Positions 1 to 5,372 of a stretch of DNA of 5,372 bases are shown piece by piece. The stretch covers positions 1 to 5,372 of the forward strand of contig CAJMOI010000132.1 in assembly GCA_905215105.1 (NCBI GenBank), given 5' to 3'. The notes below the pieces were generated by a model, which was not told where the DNA came from, made no database searches, and was given only the letters and a program-made list of their open reading frames with translations. Position 1 is the stretch's first letter. Every line of letters starts with the position of its first letter. The position numbers were made by a program, and so were the translations under genes. Origin of the DNA: an uncultured bacterium (lineage in GTDB: Bacteria; Bacillota; Clostridia; Oscillospirales; Acutalibacteraceae).

Positions 1-1288
1 CAGCAATCTTCAGCAGTTTTAAACGGACGGTATCTATGCGTTGTTTTCGCATGTTGGCAAAGACCATATCCGGATAATCATTGTGCATCCAGGCATGGGA
101 GACCGGAACCTCCCGACCGGTGGCCAGCATCCGGATTTTCTTCACCTGTCCGGGCTTGAGTCCGGGCAGCGGCAGGGGGCCGATGCTGTTTTCAAACACA
201 TGATAATACAGCAGATTGCCTTTCCGGGTAATGCGGCCACAGTCGGGCTTGTCCATTCCGGCCATACCGCAGCCATAAACCGAGGCGCTGTTTTTCTTCA
301 TCCATCGGCCGATTTCCGCCAGAATGTGCAGGGACTCCTGAGGAATGTTGCCCCTTGCGTCCGGACCCACATTCAGCAGCATATTGCCGCCCTTGGAAAC
401 GCACTCCACCAGCTTTTTGATAAGCATGGGGGCAGGCTTGAACTCCACGTCTGTGCCGCAGTAGCCCCAATGGTTGTTCATGGTAAAGCAGGCTTCCCAG
501 GCAAGGGGATTGCCCTGCACGTCCCGGATGCCCTCCGGCGGAATGATCTGCTCCGGGCTGACAAAGTCGCCGTGGTACGGAGTGGGATTGCACTCATACA
601 GGGAGCCGAAGCCCTCACCGGAACATTCCAGACGGTTGTCGATAATCACATCGGGCTGGAGAGAACGCACCATTTTCATCAGCTCTGTAGCTTTCCAGGC
701 TTCGCCCCGGAGATTGCCATAGGAGAAGTCAAACCACAGAATATCAATTTTGCCGTAGTTGGAGCACAGCTCCCGCACCTGCTCGTGCATATAGGTGAGA
801 TAGCGGTTGAAATCCCGGTTTTCGTTGCTGTACTCGGGGCGGTTTCGCATGGGGTGCTGCTGGTCGCCGTAATGGGGGAAATCGTCATGGTACCAGTCGA
901 TAATGGAGTAATACAGGCCCACTTTCAGGCCCTCTCCCCGGACAGCGTCTACATACTCCCGAATCAGATCCCGGCCTGCTTTGGTGTTGGGCGCTTTGAA
1001 ATCCGTGGTCTGGGTATCCCACAGGCAGAAGCCGTCATGATGCTTGGCGGTGAGCACCACATATTTCATTCCGGCCTCTTTGGCGGCTCTGGCCCACTGT
1101 TTTGGGTCATAATCAATGGGATTGAATTCCTCAAAATACTGCATGTAGTCCTCTTTGGTAATTTCCTCCACGCTGCGGACCCACTCTCCGCGAGCGGGAA
1201 TCGCATAGAGTCCCCAGTGAATGAACATGCCGAAACGGTCATGGAGATACCACTCCATCCGCTTGTGATAGGCGTCTCTGTCAAACAT
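1..1288 (-). CDS. GH29 alpha-L-fucosidase, 3' end beyond the window
   Basis: This is a glycoside hydrolase family 29 enzyme, which releases terminal L-fucose from glycans with retention of configuration. The 429 codons present are open to the left edge, so the C-terminus is missing; the family usually runs to about 430-500 residues, so most of the protein is here. GH29 landmarks are FGMFIHWGLY at residues 19-28, the HHDGF motif at 83-87, WFDF at 185-188 with Asp187 as the probable nucleophile, WEACFT at 264-269 followed by HWGY (Glu265 is a candidate acid/base by position, less certain), and GGNMLLNVGPD at 300-310. There is no signal peptide, so the enzyme should be cytoplasmic and act on imported fucosylated oligosaccharides. 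The ATG at 1288 is preceded by GGGAGGAAG at 1294-1302, with GGAGG 8 nt from the start. It lies 23 nt after the cutC frame and is probably cotranscribed with it. Family assignment is firm; linkage specificity cannot be read from the sequence. Confidence 0.95.
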   Translation of the reverse strand, partial: MFDRDAYHKRMEWYLHDRFGMFIHWGLYAIPARGEWVRSVEEITKEDYMQYFEEFNPIDYDPKQWARAAKEAGMKYVVLTAKHHDGFCLWDTQTTDFKAPNTKAGRDLIREYVDAVRGEGLKVGLYYSIIDWYHDDFPHYGDQQHPMRNRPEYSNENRDFNRYLTYMHEQVRELCSNYGKIDILWFDFSYGNLRGEAWKATELMKMVRSLQPDVIIDNRLECSGEGFGSLYECNPTPYHGDFVSPEQIIPPEGIRDVQGNPLAWEACFTMNNHWGYCGTDVEFKPAPMLIKKLVECVSKGGNMLLNVGPDARGNIPQESLHILAEIGRWMKKNSASVYGCGMAGMDKPDCGRITRKGNLLYYHVFENSIGPLPLPGLKPGQVKKIRMLATGREVPVSHAWMHNDYPDMVFANMRKQRIDTVRLKLLKIA

Positions 1289-1311
1289 ACAAACTTCCTC
1301 CCTGTACGGTT

Positions 1312-2058
1312 TTACTTTATCATGTCACAATATCGGGACACAACCTCACTGTTGGTCACGGAAAAATGGTCCTCCGGCGGATAAAGCGCACCGCCAAAGA
1401 AAATCCCCCGGCTGTTTGCGGTAGAGGTATCATAGGCAGTGCCGGAAGCAGAAGAATGGAACTGATTGCAGCCGGTAAGGGCCAGCACCTTTTCCACATT
1501 AGCGGGACGGATTCCCGCACCGGGCAGAATTTCAATCCGTCCGGCAGCATATTCCCGCATTTCTTTCACGGTTTCCGCACCGGTCAAAACATTCGCCTCC
1601 TGCCCACTGGTAAGGACACGGGTCACCCCCAGCTCTATGAGCACATCCAGCGCCGGTTTCCAGTCAGGCGCCACGTCAATGGCCCGGTGGAACACAGACT
1701 CTTTTTACCCGATGACTTCCATCATCCGGGCGCAGCGCTCTTTGTCAATGGTTCCGTCTTCGTGGAGAAAGCCAAACACAATGCCGTCCGCGCCGTGTTC
1801 CAGCATCAGCCGGGCATCCTCCAGCATCACTTCAAACTCCACGTCCGTATAGCAGAAGCCGCCCTGCCGGGGCCGGATCATCACCATGACGGGAATCTTC
1901 GTGTGACGTTTGGCAGCAATCAGCGTCCCCAGTGTGGGAGTCAGCCCACCATGAAATAAATCGGAATTGAGTTCAACCCGGTCAGCACCGCCTTTTTCCG
2001 CCTGAATCACATCGTCAGCGGAACTACAGCAGATTTCCATGATGATTTTCTCTTTCAT
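1312..2058 (-). pseudogene. cutC: CutC-family TIM-barrel protein interrupted by one in-frame TAA
   Basis: The frame reads as a complete CutC protein of normal length (248 codons before the final stop, against about 240-250 in the family) except for a TAA at codon 118 (1705-1707). Both sides are in the same frame, so a substitution rather than an indel explains it. Family motifs are intact on each side: MEICCSS at residues 7-13, ADRVEL at 25-30, GGLTPTLGTL at 37-46, IRPR at 61-64 and FCY at 68-70 before the stop; FHRAID at 123-128, LTSG at 149-152, PGAGIRP at 179-185 and HSS at 201-203 after it. CutC was named for copper homeostasis in E. coli, but its molecular function is unsettled. The ATG at 2058 is preferred over that at 2067 because AAAGGA lies 8 nt before it. 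Possible outcomes are a nonfunctional 117-residue fragment, two fragments (a GTG at 1695 follows a weak AAAGAG), low-level readthrough, or a base-calling error. The lack of other decay suggests a very recent lesion or an error. Confidence 0.9.
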
Positions 2059-2065
2059 GTGTTTC

Positions 2066-2074
2066 ATCCTTTCC
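2066..2074 (-). promoter_or_regulatory. Ribosome binding site that decides the cutC start
   Basis: On the minus strand this reads GGAAAGGAT. It ends 7 nt before the ATG at 2058, which is good spacing, but it overlaps the first base pairs of the upstream ATG at 2065-2067, leaving no spacer there. The shorter protein, beginning MKEKIIMEICC, is therefore the better call. Confidence 0.65.
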
Positions 2075-2081
2075 GCTTTGT

Positions 2082-2122
2082 AAAAAAATTTGTAAAAAAG
2101 CGCCGCGGAACCTCCGCAGCGC
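2082..2122 (-). terminator. Terminator-like hairpin with U tracts between ytaF and cutC
   Basis: On the minus strand, arms at 2122-2113 and 2109-2100 form a 10-bp, almost entirely GC stem (one G-U pair) around a 3-nt loop. It is followed directly by six T (2099-2094) and, a few bases later, seven more T (2088-2082). This is a textbook intrinsic terminator for transcripts coming from ytaF. It also lies inside the cutC leader, starting only about 7 nt after the start site predicted from the promoter at 2136-2164, so it could act as an attenuator or a 5' stabilising hairpin for cutC. Confidence 0.8.
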
Positions 2123-2135
2123 CCGTGTCGCTTTT

Positions 2136-2164
2136 ATTATAGACAGCCCTTCTCTGGTTGTCAA
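2136..2164 (-). promoter_or_regulatory. Consensus sigma-A promoter for cutC and the fucosidase gene
   Basis: On the minus strand there is a perfect -35 box TTGACA (2164-2159), a 17-nt spacer, and a perfect -10 box TATAAT (2141-2136). A run of T lies just upstream of the -35 box. Transcription should begin near 2128-2129, giving a leader of about 70 nt before the cutC ATG at 2058. No other promoter of this quality was found in the window. The 23-nt cutC-fucosidase gap shows no separate promoter, so it probably drives both genes. Confidence 0.88.
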
Positions 2165-2190
2165 CGAAAAAATCAGCGATATTCCACAAG

Positions 2191-2781
2191 TTACAGAAAC
2201 CACTCCCACATCCCCAGCAAAACCATCAGCACCCCTGAAAGTGCCTCCATCCCCCGTCCGCTGTCCTGTTTTCTCCGCTTTCTTCCCAGAAAATTCCCGC
2301 CGTACAGCAGGCCAAAGCTGACACAGAACACCGCTGTACAGGCCGGAACCAGCCGCAGCCCTACCGCGCCTGCGCCAAGGCCAAGCCCCACATTATTGAG
2401 AGCCAGCGCACCGCCCAGCGCTAACGACTCCTTCCAGTCGATATGCCGGGAACCGTCTTTATCAAATTGTTCCGGGTGGCGGCTGGGCCACTGTTCCTCC
2501 CCAGCCGGTTCCTTGCGGTTCTTCCACACGTTCCACAAACAGCCAAGACCAAGGCCCATCATTACAGCGCTGCCTAAAAAGCGGGCAAAATCCAACGGCA
2601 GAAAACACAGCAGGCTCTGCCCCAGTATCATGGAAATTCCAGTCCCCGCCAATACCATTCCACTGATGAGCACCCCGGCTTCCAACCGAATCCGGATGCC
2701 CCGCATTCCATAAGCAAGGCCGATGACCAGATTATCCAGATTGCCCGAGAGTGCAAACAGCAGCAAAGACAAAACCGCCAT
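2191..2781 (-). CDS. ytaF: MntP/YtaF-family membrane protein (sporulation protein YtaF-like)
   Basis: This 196-residue integral membrane protein has about six hydrophobic helices, near residues 2-24, 34-56, 60-86, 118-142, 145-166 and 178-196, with a charged loop at 87-117 between two three-helix halves. This is the layout of the MntP manganese-efflux family, to which the YtaF sporulation membrane proteins belong. The first half carries SGNLDNLVIGLAYGMRGIRI (12-31), with Asp16 in helix 1, which resembles YtaF. The equivalent place in the second half reads LALNNVGLGLGAG (126-138), with Asn where MntP pumps have Asp, so manganese transport should not be assumed. The ATG at 2781 is preceded by GGAAGGGGG about 6 nt away, and in-frame stops just upstream exclude a longer start. 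Both ribosome binding site and start codon fall in a predicted hairpin (2775-2832). Membership of the broad family is likely; YtaF identity is a recognition call. Confidence 0.82.
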   Translation of the reverse strand: MAVLSLLLFALSGNLDNLVIGLAYGMRGIRIRLEAGVLISGMVLAGTGISMILGQSLLCFLPLDFARFLGSAVMMGLGLGCLWNVWKNRKEPAGEEQWPSRHPEQFDKDGSRHIDWKESLALGGALALNNVGLGLGAGAVGLRLVPACTAVFCVSFGLLYGGNFLGRKRRKQDSGRGMEALSGVLMVLLGMWEWFL

Positions 2782-2832
2782 GAGGGTCCCCCTTCCAGAA
2801 CGCTTCTGGTATCAGGGTATTCCTCATGGCGG
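2775..2832 (-). promoter_or_regulatory. Hairpin covering the ytaF ribosome binding site and start codon
   Basis: An 11-bp perfect inverted repeat, CCGCCATGAGG (2832-2822 on the minus strand) and CCTCATGGCGG (2785-2775), encloses an inner hairpin CCAGAA-GCG-TTCTGG (2809-2795). Between them CCCT can pair with AGGG of the ribosome binding site. The 3' arm contains the ytaF ATG at 2781-2779. In RNA, the whole initiation region would be paired, which suggests control of translation. I do not see the conserved core of the yybP-ykoY manganese riboswitch, which controls some genes of this family, so the ligand or trigger is unknown. The pairing is seen in the sequence; the regulatory role is inferred. 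Confidence 0.6.
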
Positions 2833-2852
2833 AAATGTGTGAAAAATGAGAA

Positions 2853-4208
2853 CTACAGTGCTGCTTTGCGGAACCGCACAAATCCCAGCACAGCCAATAT
2901 AGCAGCAAATCCGCCCCAAACCAGCAGGGAGAGGCCCTCAAAGTGGGGCAAGATGGAAAACAGGAAGGATTGCGGCTGTGCAAAATTCCCTACATTCAAA
3001 TACAGGCCGATGGGAGTGCTCATCATGCACAGGGAATTTCTTGCAGCATTCGGTTCCATAAAAATCATCATTATCAGGAACAGTGGAAGCGCAATGGAAA
3101 TAGCGGAACCTGCATAAAAATTTTTGGTCAGTATCATAGCTGCAGAAAAAAACAGTGCCATAATGAGTACTGCGCCCAATCCCACGCCCAGCTGGAACCA
3201 CCAGTAACCGCCAACGGTAATAGGGAATCGGGGAATGATGCTGTCCATATAATCCACCATAGAGGCCAGAGGGACATTCCAATACAGATCCAGCCGGAAC
3301 AGGGAAATGTAGAAAACCGTAACCATTAGATAGAGCAGAACATAGACACTTCCTGAAACGGCCAGCACCGACAGAGTTTTACGCCAAATCAGTTTTCTGC
3401 CCTTTTTACCGGTATATACCATTCCCTGTATATGGTTCATCAGACTGCCGCCAAGGCTGCGAGCTGCGGCAATGCCTGCCAATACAAAAGCGAATACCCA
3501 CAGTACAGCCATAGCGCTGCCTCCTGCAAACTGAAAGCTGAACCATTCTCTGTTTCCATAAGAGCTCATTATTATTGGAAGCATCTGGTGGTTTTCCCCA
3601 TTTTTCCGAATCTCCTCTACCCGCTCCTCTAAACGGTCGTAACTATCCAGAATCAGCTCCTGCTTCCATTTCGGGAAGTATTTTCCAGATTCCTCCAGCC
3701 ATTTGTTCCCTTTTTCTTTCATATTATAGCTTTCTGGATTCAATGAATTGTTTTCTGCCAACTCTAACGGTCTTTGCAATATATCCAGATAATATAAAAT
3801 ATTTGAATATTCCGCGTCTTCATCCCGACCGTCCTCTTCCATTTTTTGCAGTACAGCTTCAAGCTCAGCAGGAATCTGGGAAGACTCGTTATTATATGCA
3901 TCGATAATTTCTTCTGGGGAAATCTCTTTCACCCCGGAATCTTTCTGAATATTCTGTACCAGTTCCTTCCCTTCTTCTGTTTCTGTCATATAATATTTTA
4001 CAAATTTCTCTGCGTCTTTTTGAGTAAAAGAAGTCCCGTATTTCTCAGTAAACGCATAAGAAATGGAAATGTCCGTGACATTGACAGCTTTAAAATAACC
4101 TGAAGTTGTATAAACGGTATTGACGCTCAAAGCCACTCCCAGCACCAGCACTACCCAGAAAAACCTGCTGCGCAGGATATGTTTGCACTCCTGCCAGAAA
4201 ATCGACAT
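2853..4208 (-). CDS. ABC-2-like transporter permease, second of a tandem pair
   Basis: This 451-residue membrane protein has the layout of an ABC-2 type permease. Helix 1 lies near residues 16-36, then a large, mostly hydrophilic region at about 37-225 that should be extracytoplasmic, then five more helices near 229-250, 279-303, 336-360, 367-384 and 427-446. The stretch after helix 2 (AARSLGGS at 248-255, then a basic GKKGRK segment at 267-272) resembles the cytoplasmic coupling region of these permeases. It has no ATPase motifs and would need a separate nucleotide-binding subunit. It is clearly paralogous to the upstream partial gene over the C-terminal 350 residues, sharing FYAGSAIS, FQLGVGL, VLIMAL and FLFSILPHFEG. 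The ATG at 4208 has AAGGAGG 7 nt upstream (4216-4222). A longer frame to 4265 exists, but its extra residues come from the repeat at 4229-4325. The substrate is unknown; a peptide, antibiotic or lipid exporter are all possible. Confidence 0.8.
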   Translation of the reverse strand: MSIFWQECKHILRSRFFWVVLVLGVALSVNTVYTTSGYFKAVNVTDISISYAFTEKYGTSFTQKDAEKFVKYYMTETEEGKELVQNIQKDSGVKEISPEEIIDAYNNESSQIPAELEAVLQKMEEDGRDEDAEYSNILYYLDILQRPLELAENNSLNPESYNMKEKGNKWLEESGKYFPKWKQELILDSYDRLEERVEEIRKNGENHQMLPIIMSSYGNREWFSFQFAGGSAMAVLWVFAFVLAGIAAARSLGGSLMNHIQGMVYTGKKGRKLIWRKTLSVLAVSGSVYVLLYLMVTVFYISLFRLDLYWNVPLASMVDYMDSIIPRFPITVGGYWWFQLGVGLGAVLIMALFFSAAMILTKNFYAGSAISIALPLFLIMMIFMEPNAARNSLCMMSTPIGLYLNVGNFAQPQSFLFSILPHFEGLSLLVWGGFAAILAVLGFVRFRKAAL

Positions 4209-4215
4209 GATATTT

Positions 4216-4222
4216 CCTCCTT
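4216..4222 (-). promoter_or_regulatory. Ribosome binding site that decides the start of the 2853-4208 permease
   Basis: AAGGAGG on the minus strand lies 7 nt before the ATG at 4208. It supports starting the protein at MSIFWQECKH rather than at the more upstream start whose codons lie in the intergenic repeat. Confidence 0.85.
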
Positions 4223-4228
4223 TAATAA

Positions 4229-4325
4229 ACTCCCTCCGGCATGCTACGCGTGCCACCTCCCTCAAAGAGGGAGGCTAAAGGCCCCTTCTTCGAGGGGGCT
4301 GGCGGCGTAAGCCGACTGGGGGAGT
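4229..4325. repeat. 97-bp hairpin-rich intergenic repeat with imperfect inverted ends
   Basis: The ends are imperfect inverted repeats: ACTCCCTCCGGC on the left and GCCGACTGGGGGAGT on the right. Inside, in order, are four hairpins: GGCATGC/GCGTGCC (4238-4254, one G-U pair), a perfect 8-bp CCTCCCTC/GAGGGAGG with AAA loop (4256-4274), an 8-bp GCCCCTTC/GAGGGGGC (4281-4299), and CGGC/GCCG with a GTAA loop (4303-4314). It has no coding capacity. Sequences of this kind (CTCCCTC..., then CAAAGAGGGAGG, then GACTGGGGGAGT) are, from memory, dispersed in many copies in Ruminococcaceae and Oscillospiraceae genomes and resemble REP or MITE elements. Only one copy is in this window, so dispersal cannot be shown here. 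Confidence 0.75.
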
Positions 4326-4349
4326 ACGGCTATCAGCCGCCCGTATACC
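4325..4349 (-). other. Inverted repeat after the upstream permease gene
   Basis: On the minus strand GTATACGG...CCGTAC encloses GGC-TGATA-GCC, giving a hairpin starting about 8 nt after the stop codon at 4357. There is no T run after it, because the 97-bp repeat begins immediately there. It may be a terminator whose U tract was displaced by insertion of the repeat, or simply an mRNA 3'-end or processing hairpin. Confidence 0.4.
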
Positions 4350-4356
4350 TGTAAAA

Positions 4357-5372
4357 TTACAGTGACGCCTTGCGGAACCTCATAAACCCAACTGCCCCCA
4401 GCCCTGCGGCGATGCCAAACCAGATCAGCAGCATGATGCCCTCAAAATGGGGCAAGATGGAAAACAGGAACTGCTCCTGTAAAAACTTGCCAGCCTGTAA
4501 AAACAGGCCAATAGGGCTGCCCATAAGCAGGAATGAACTCTGTACGGCAGGCACCATCTGGACCAGCCCCAGCAACAGCAGGGAAATCCCTACTGAAATC
4601 GCAGAACCGGCATAAAAACTCCGGGTAACCATCATAGCCGCCGAGAAAATCAGCGCCATAATGAGCACTGACGCCAGCCCTACACCCAGTTGGAACAGCC
4701 AATACTCTCCAACGGTAACGGGGAACCGGGTAGTCGTCATAGCAGCCAGAGAAACATCCCAATACCAATCCAACCGGAATATCCAGATACAAACCAGTGT
4801 AAACACCAGGGAAAGTGCCAGATATACCCCACCGGATACCGCCATGACCGACAGCACTTTATAAAGTGCTGTTCTCCGGCCTTTTTTCTGTGTATACAGC
4901 ATTCCCGGCATCTGATTTTGAAAACTTCCGCCAAGGCTCCGGGCGGCAATGATTCCCGCCAATACCAGTGAAGCAGCCCATATAAGGCCAAACCCCATCA
5001 TACCGAACTGATAGTCAAACCAGTCTCGACTTCCCATTGACATTGCGCCAAACGGAAGGAACTCCTCATTTTCTTTTCCCAAAAGGCTTTGCTCTTGCAG
5101 ATTCTCATATCCCTCTTCCATCAAAAGTTCTTTTTTCCACTCGGACATGATTTTGGGAATCATGATCGCTTCCCAATAGGCTTTTTCCTCCTCAGGATTT
5201 TCTTCATAAGCAATATCATTGGCGGAAGACTCTACCATCTGAATGGGTGTCTGTATATTCTGCAAATACATATAAATCATCGACAAAGATGAGGAGTCGG
5301 AGTCTACCAGCTTATCCAGCTTCTCTCTGATTTCCGGCGTATTCCGATAGTCCATGATTTCATCCACCGGCC
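4357..5372 (-). CDS. ABC-2-like transporter permease, first of the tandem pair, 5' end beyond the window
   Basis: The frame is open to the right edge and encodes the last 337 residues of a permease; by alignment with the 451-residue neighbour, roughly the first 95-100 residues (helix 1 and the start of the extracytoplasmic region) are missing. The visible part begins PVDEIMDYRNT, matching SPEEIIDAY of the neighbour, so the GTG at 5367 is an internal codon and not the true start. After a hydrophilic region come five hydrophobic segments, ending in the shared FLFSILPHFEG and a basic FMRFRKASL tail. The membrane half is much more similar to the paralogue than the hydrophilic half, and lacks about five residues present in the neighbour near its VDYMDSIIP segment. 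It lies upstream of the paralogue, separated by 148 nt that include the 97-bp repeat. The two may form a heterodimeric permease; the ATPase would be expected further upstream. Substrate unknown. Confidence 0.8.
   Translation of the reverse strand, partial: PVDEIMDYRNTPEIREKLDKLVDSDSSSLSMIYMYLQNIQTPIQMVESSANDIAYEENPEEEKAYWEAIMIPKIMSEWKKELLMEEGYENLQEQSLLGKENEEFLPFGAMSMGSRDWFDYQFGMMGFGLIWAASLVLAGIIAARSLGGSFQNQMPGMLYTQKKGRRTALYKVLSVMAVSGGVYLALSLVFTLVCIWIFRLDWYWDVSLAAMTTTRFPVTVGEYWLFQLGVGLASVLIMALIFSAAMMVTRSFYAGSAISVGISLLLLGLVQMVPAVQSSFLLMGSPIGLFLQAGKFLQEQFLFSILPHFEGIMLLIWFGIAAGLGAVGFMRFRKASL

Noticed and set aside
41..1384. Long plus-strand frame of 447 codons across the fucosidase gene
   Set aside because: It is the antisense shadow of a clear GH29 gene on the minus strand, with no recognisable protein and no good ribosome binding site.
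1366..1959. Plus-strand frame of 197 codons opposite cutC
   Set aside because: It is antisense to the CutC reading frame, whose motifs are unmistakable, and it has no recognisable features.
2782..2852. Manganese riboswitch (yybP-ykoY class) or a promoter upstream of ytaF
   Set aside because: The conserved riboswitch core was not recognisable, and no convincing -35/-10 pair was found. The gap is largely taken up by the inverted repeat.
2867..2881. TGCGGAACCGCA inverted repeat near the end of the second permease
   Set aside because: The loop would be only 2 nt, no T run follows, and it encodes part of the conserved C-terminal basic tail, so it is not a credible terminator.
2732..2983. Minus-strand 83-codon frame overlapping the permease end and ytaF start
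   Set aside because: It overlaps two real genes in another frame. Its internal ATG in the 5' arm of the hairpin at 2775-2832 lacks a clear ribosome binding site.
4209..4265. N-terminal extension of the second permease (MREVARVACRREF...)
   Set aside because: These codons lie mostly in the hairpin repeat at 4229-4325, and the ATG at 4208 has a strong, well-spaced ribosome binding site and begins a typical permease N-terminus.
5365..5367. GTG at 5367 as the start of the right-hand permease
   Set aside because: Similarity to the paralogue continues through this point to the window edge, and the missing part should contain the first membrane helix.

Overview
The window looks like chromosomal DNA from a gut-type Clostridia member of the Firmicutes (Oscillospiraceae/Ruminococcaceae or a relative). 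The evidence is moderate GC, strong GGAGG-type ribosome binding sites, a perfect sigma-A promoter, a YtaF-type membrane protein characteristic of spore formers, an intracellular GH29 alpha-L-fucosidase, and a hairpin-rich intergenic repeat of a kind I recall from these genomes. The genus is an inference. All five genes lie on the minus strand, so transcription runs from high to low coordinates.

In transcription order: (1) 5372-4357, the C-terminal three quarters of an ABC-2-like permease cut by the right edge. (2) 4356-4209, an intergenic stretch holding a 97-bp hairpin-rich repeat with imperfect inverted ends. (3) 4208-2853, a second, complete permease that is a tandem paralogue of the first. 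(4) 2852-2782, a short gap whose RNA can fold into a long hairpin covering the ribosome binding site and start codon of the next gene. (5) 2781-2191, a six-helix MntP/YtaF-family membrane protein. (6) 2190-2059, a consensus promoter followed at once by a terminator-like hairpin. (7) 2058-1312, a full-length CutC-family reading frame interrupted by one in-frame TAA. (8) 1288-1, a GH29 alpha-L-fucosidase whose 3' end runs off the left edge.

The two permeases are probably one transport unit, with their ATPase expected upstream outside the window. The cutC frame and the fucosidase are 23 nt apart and probably share the promoter at 2136-2164, forming a small unit for intracellular fucoside use. 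I see no CRISPR array, transposase, tRNA, rRNA or phage gene. The points most worth a second look are the lone stop codon in an otherwise intact cutC, the terminator-like hairpin starting about 7 nt after the predicted cutC start site, the hairpin masking ytaF translation initiation, and the repeat inserted just upstream of the second permease's ribosome binding site.
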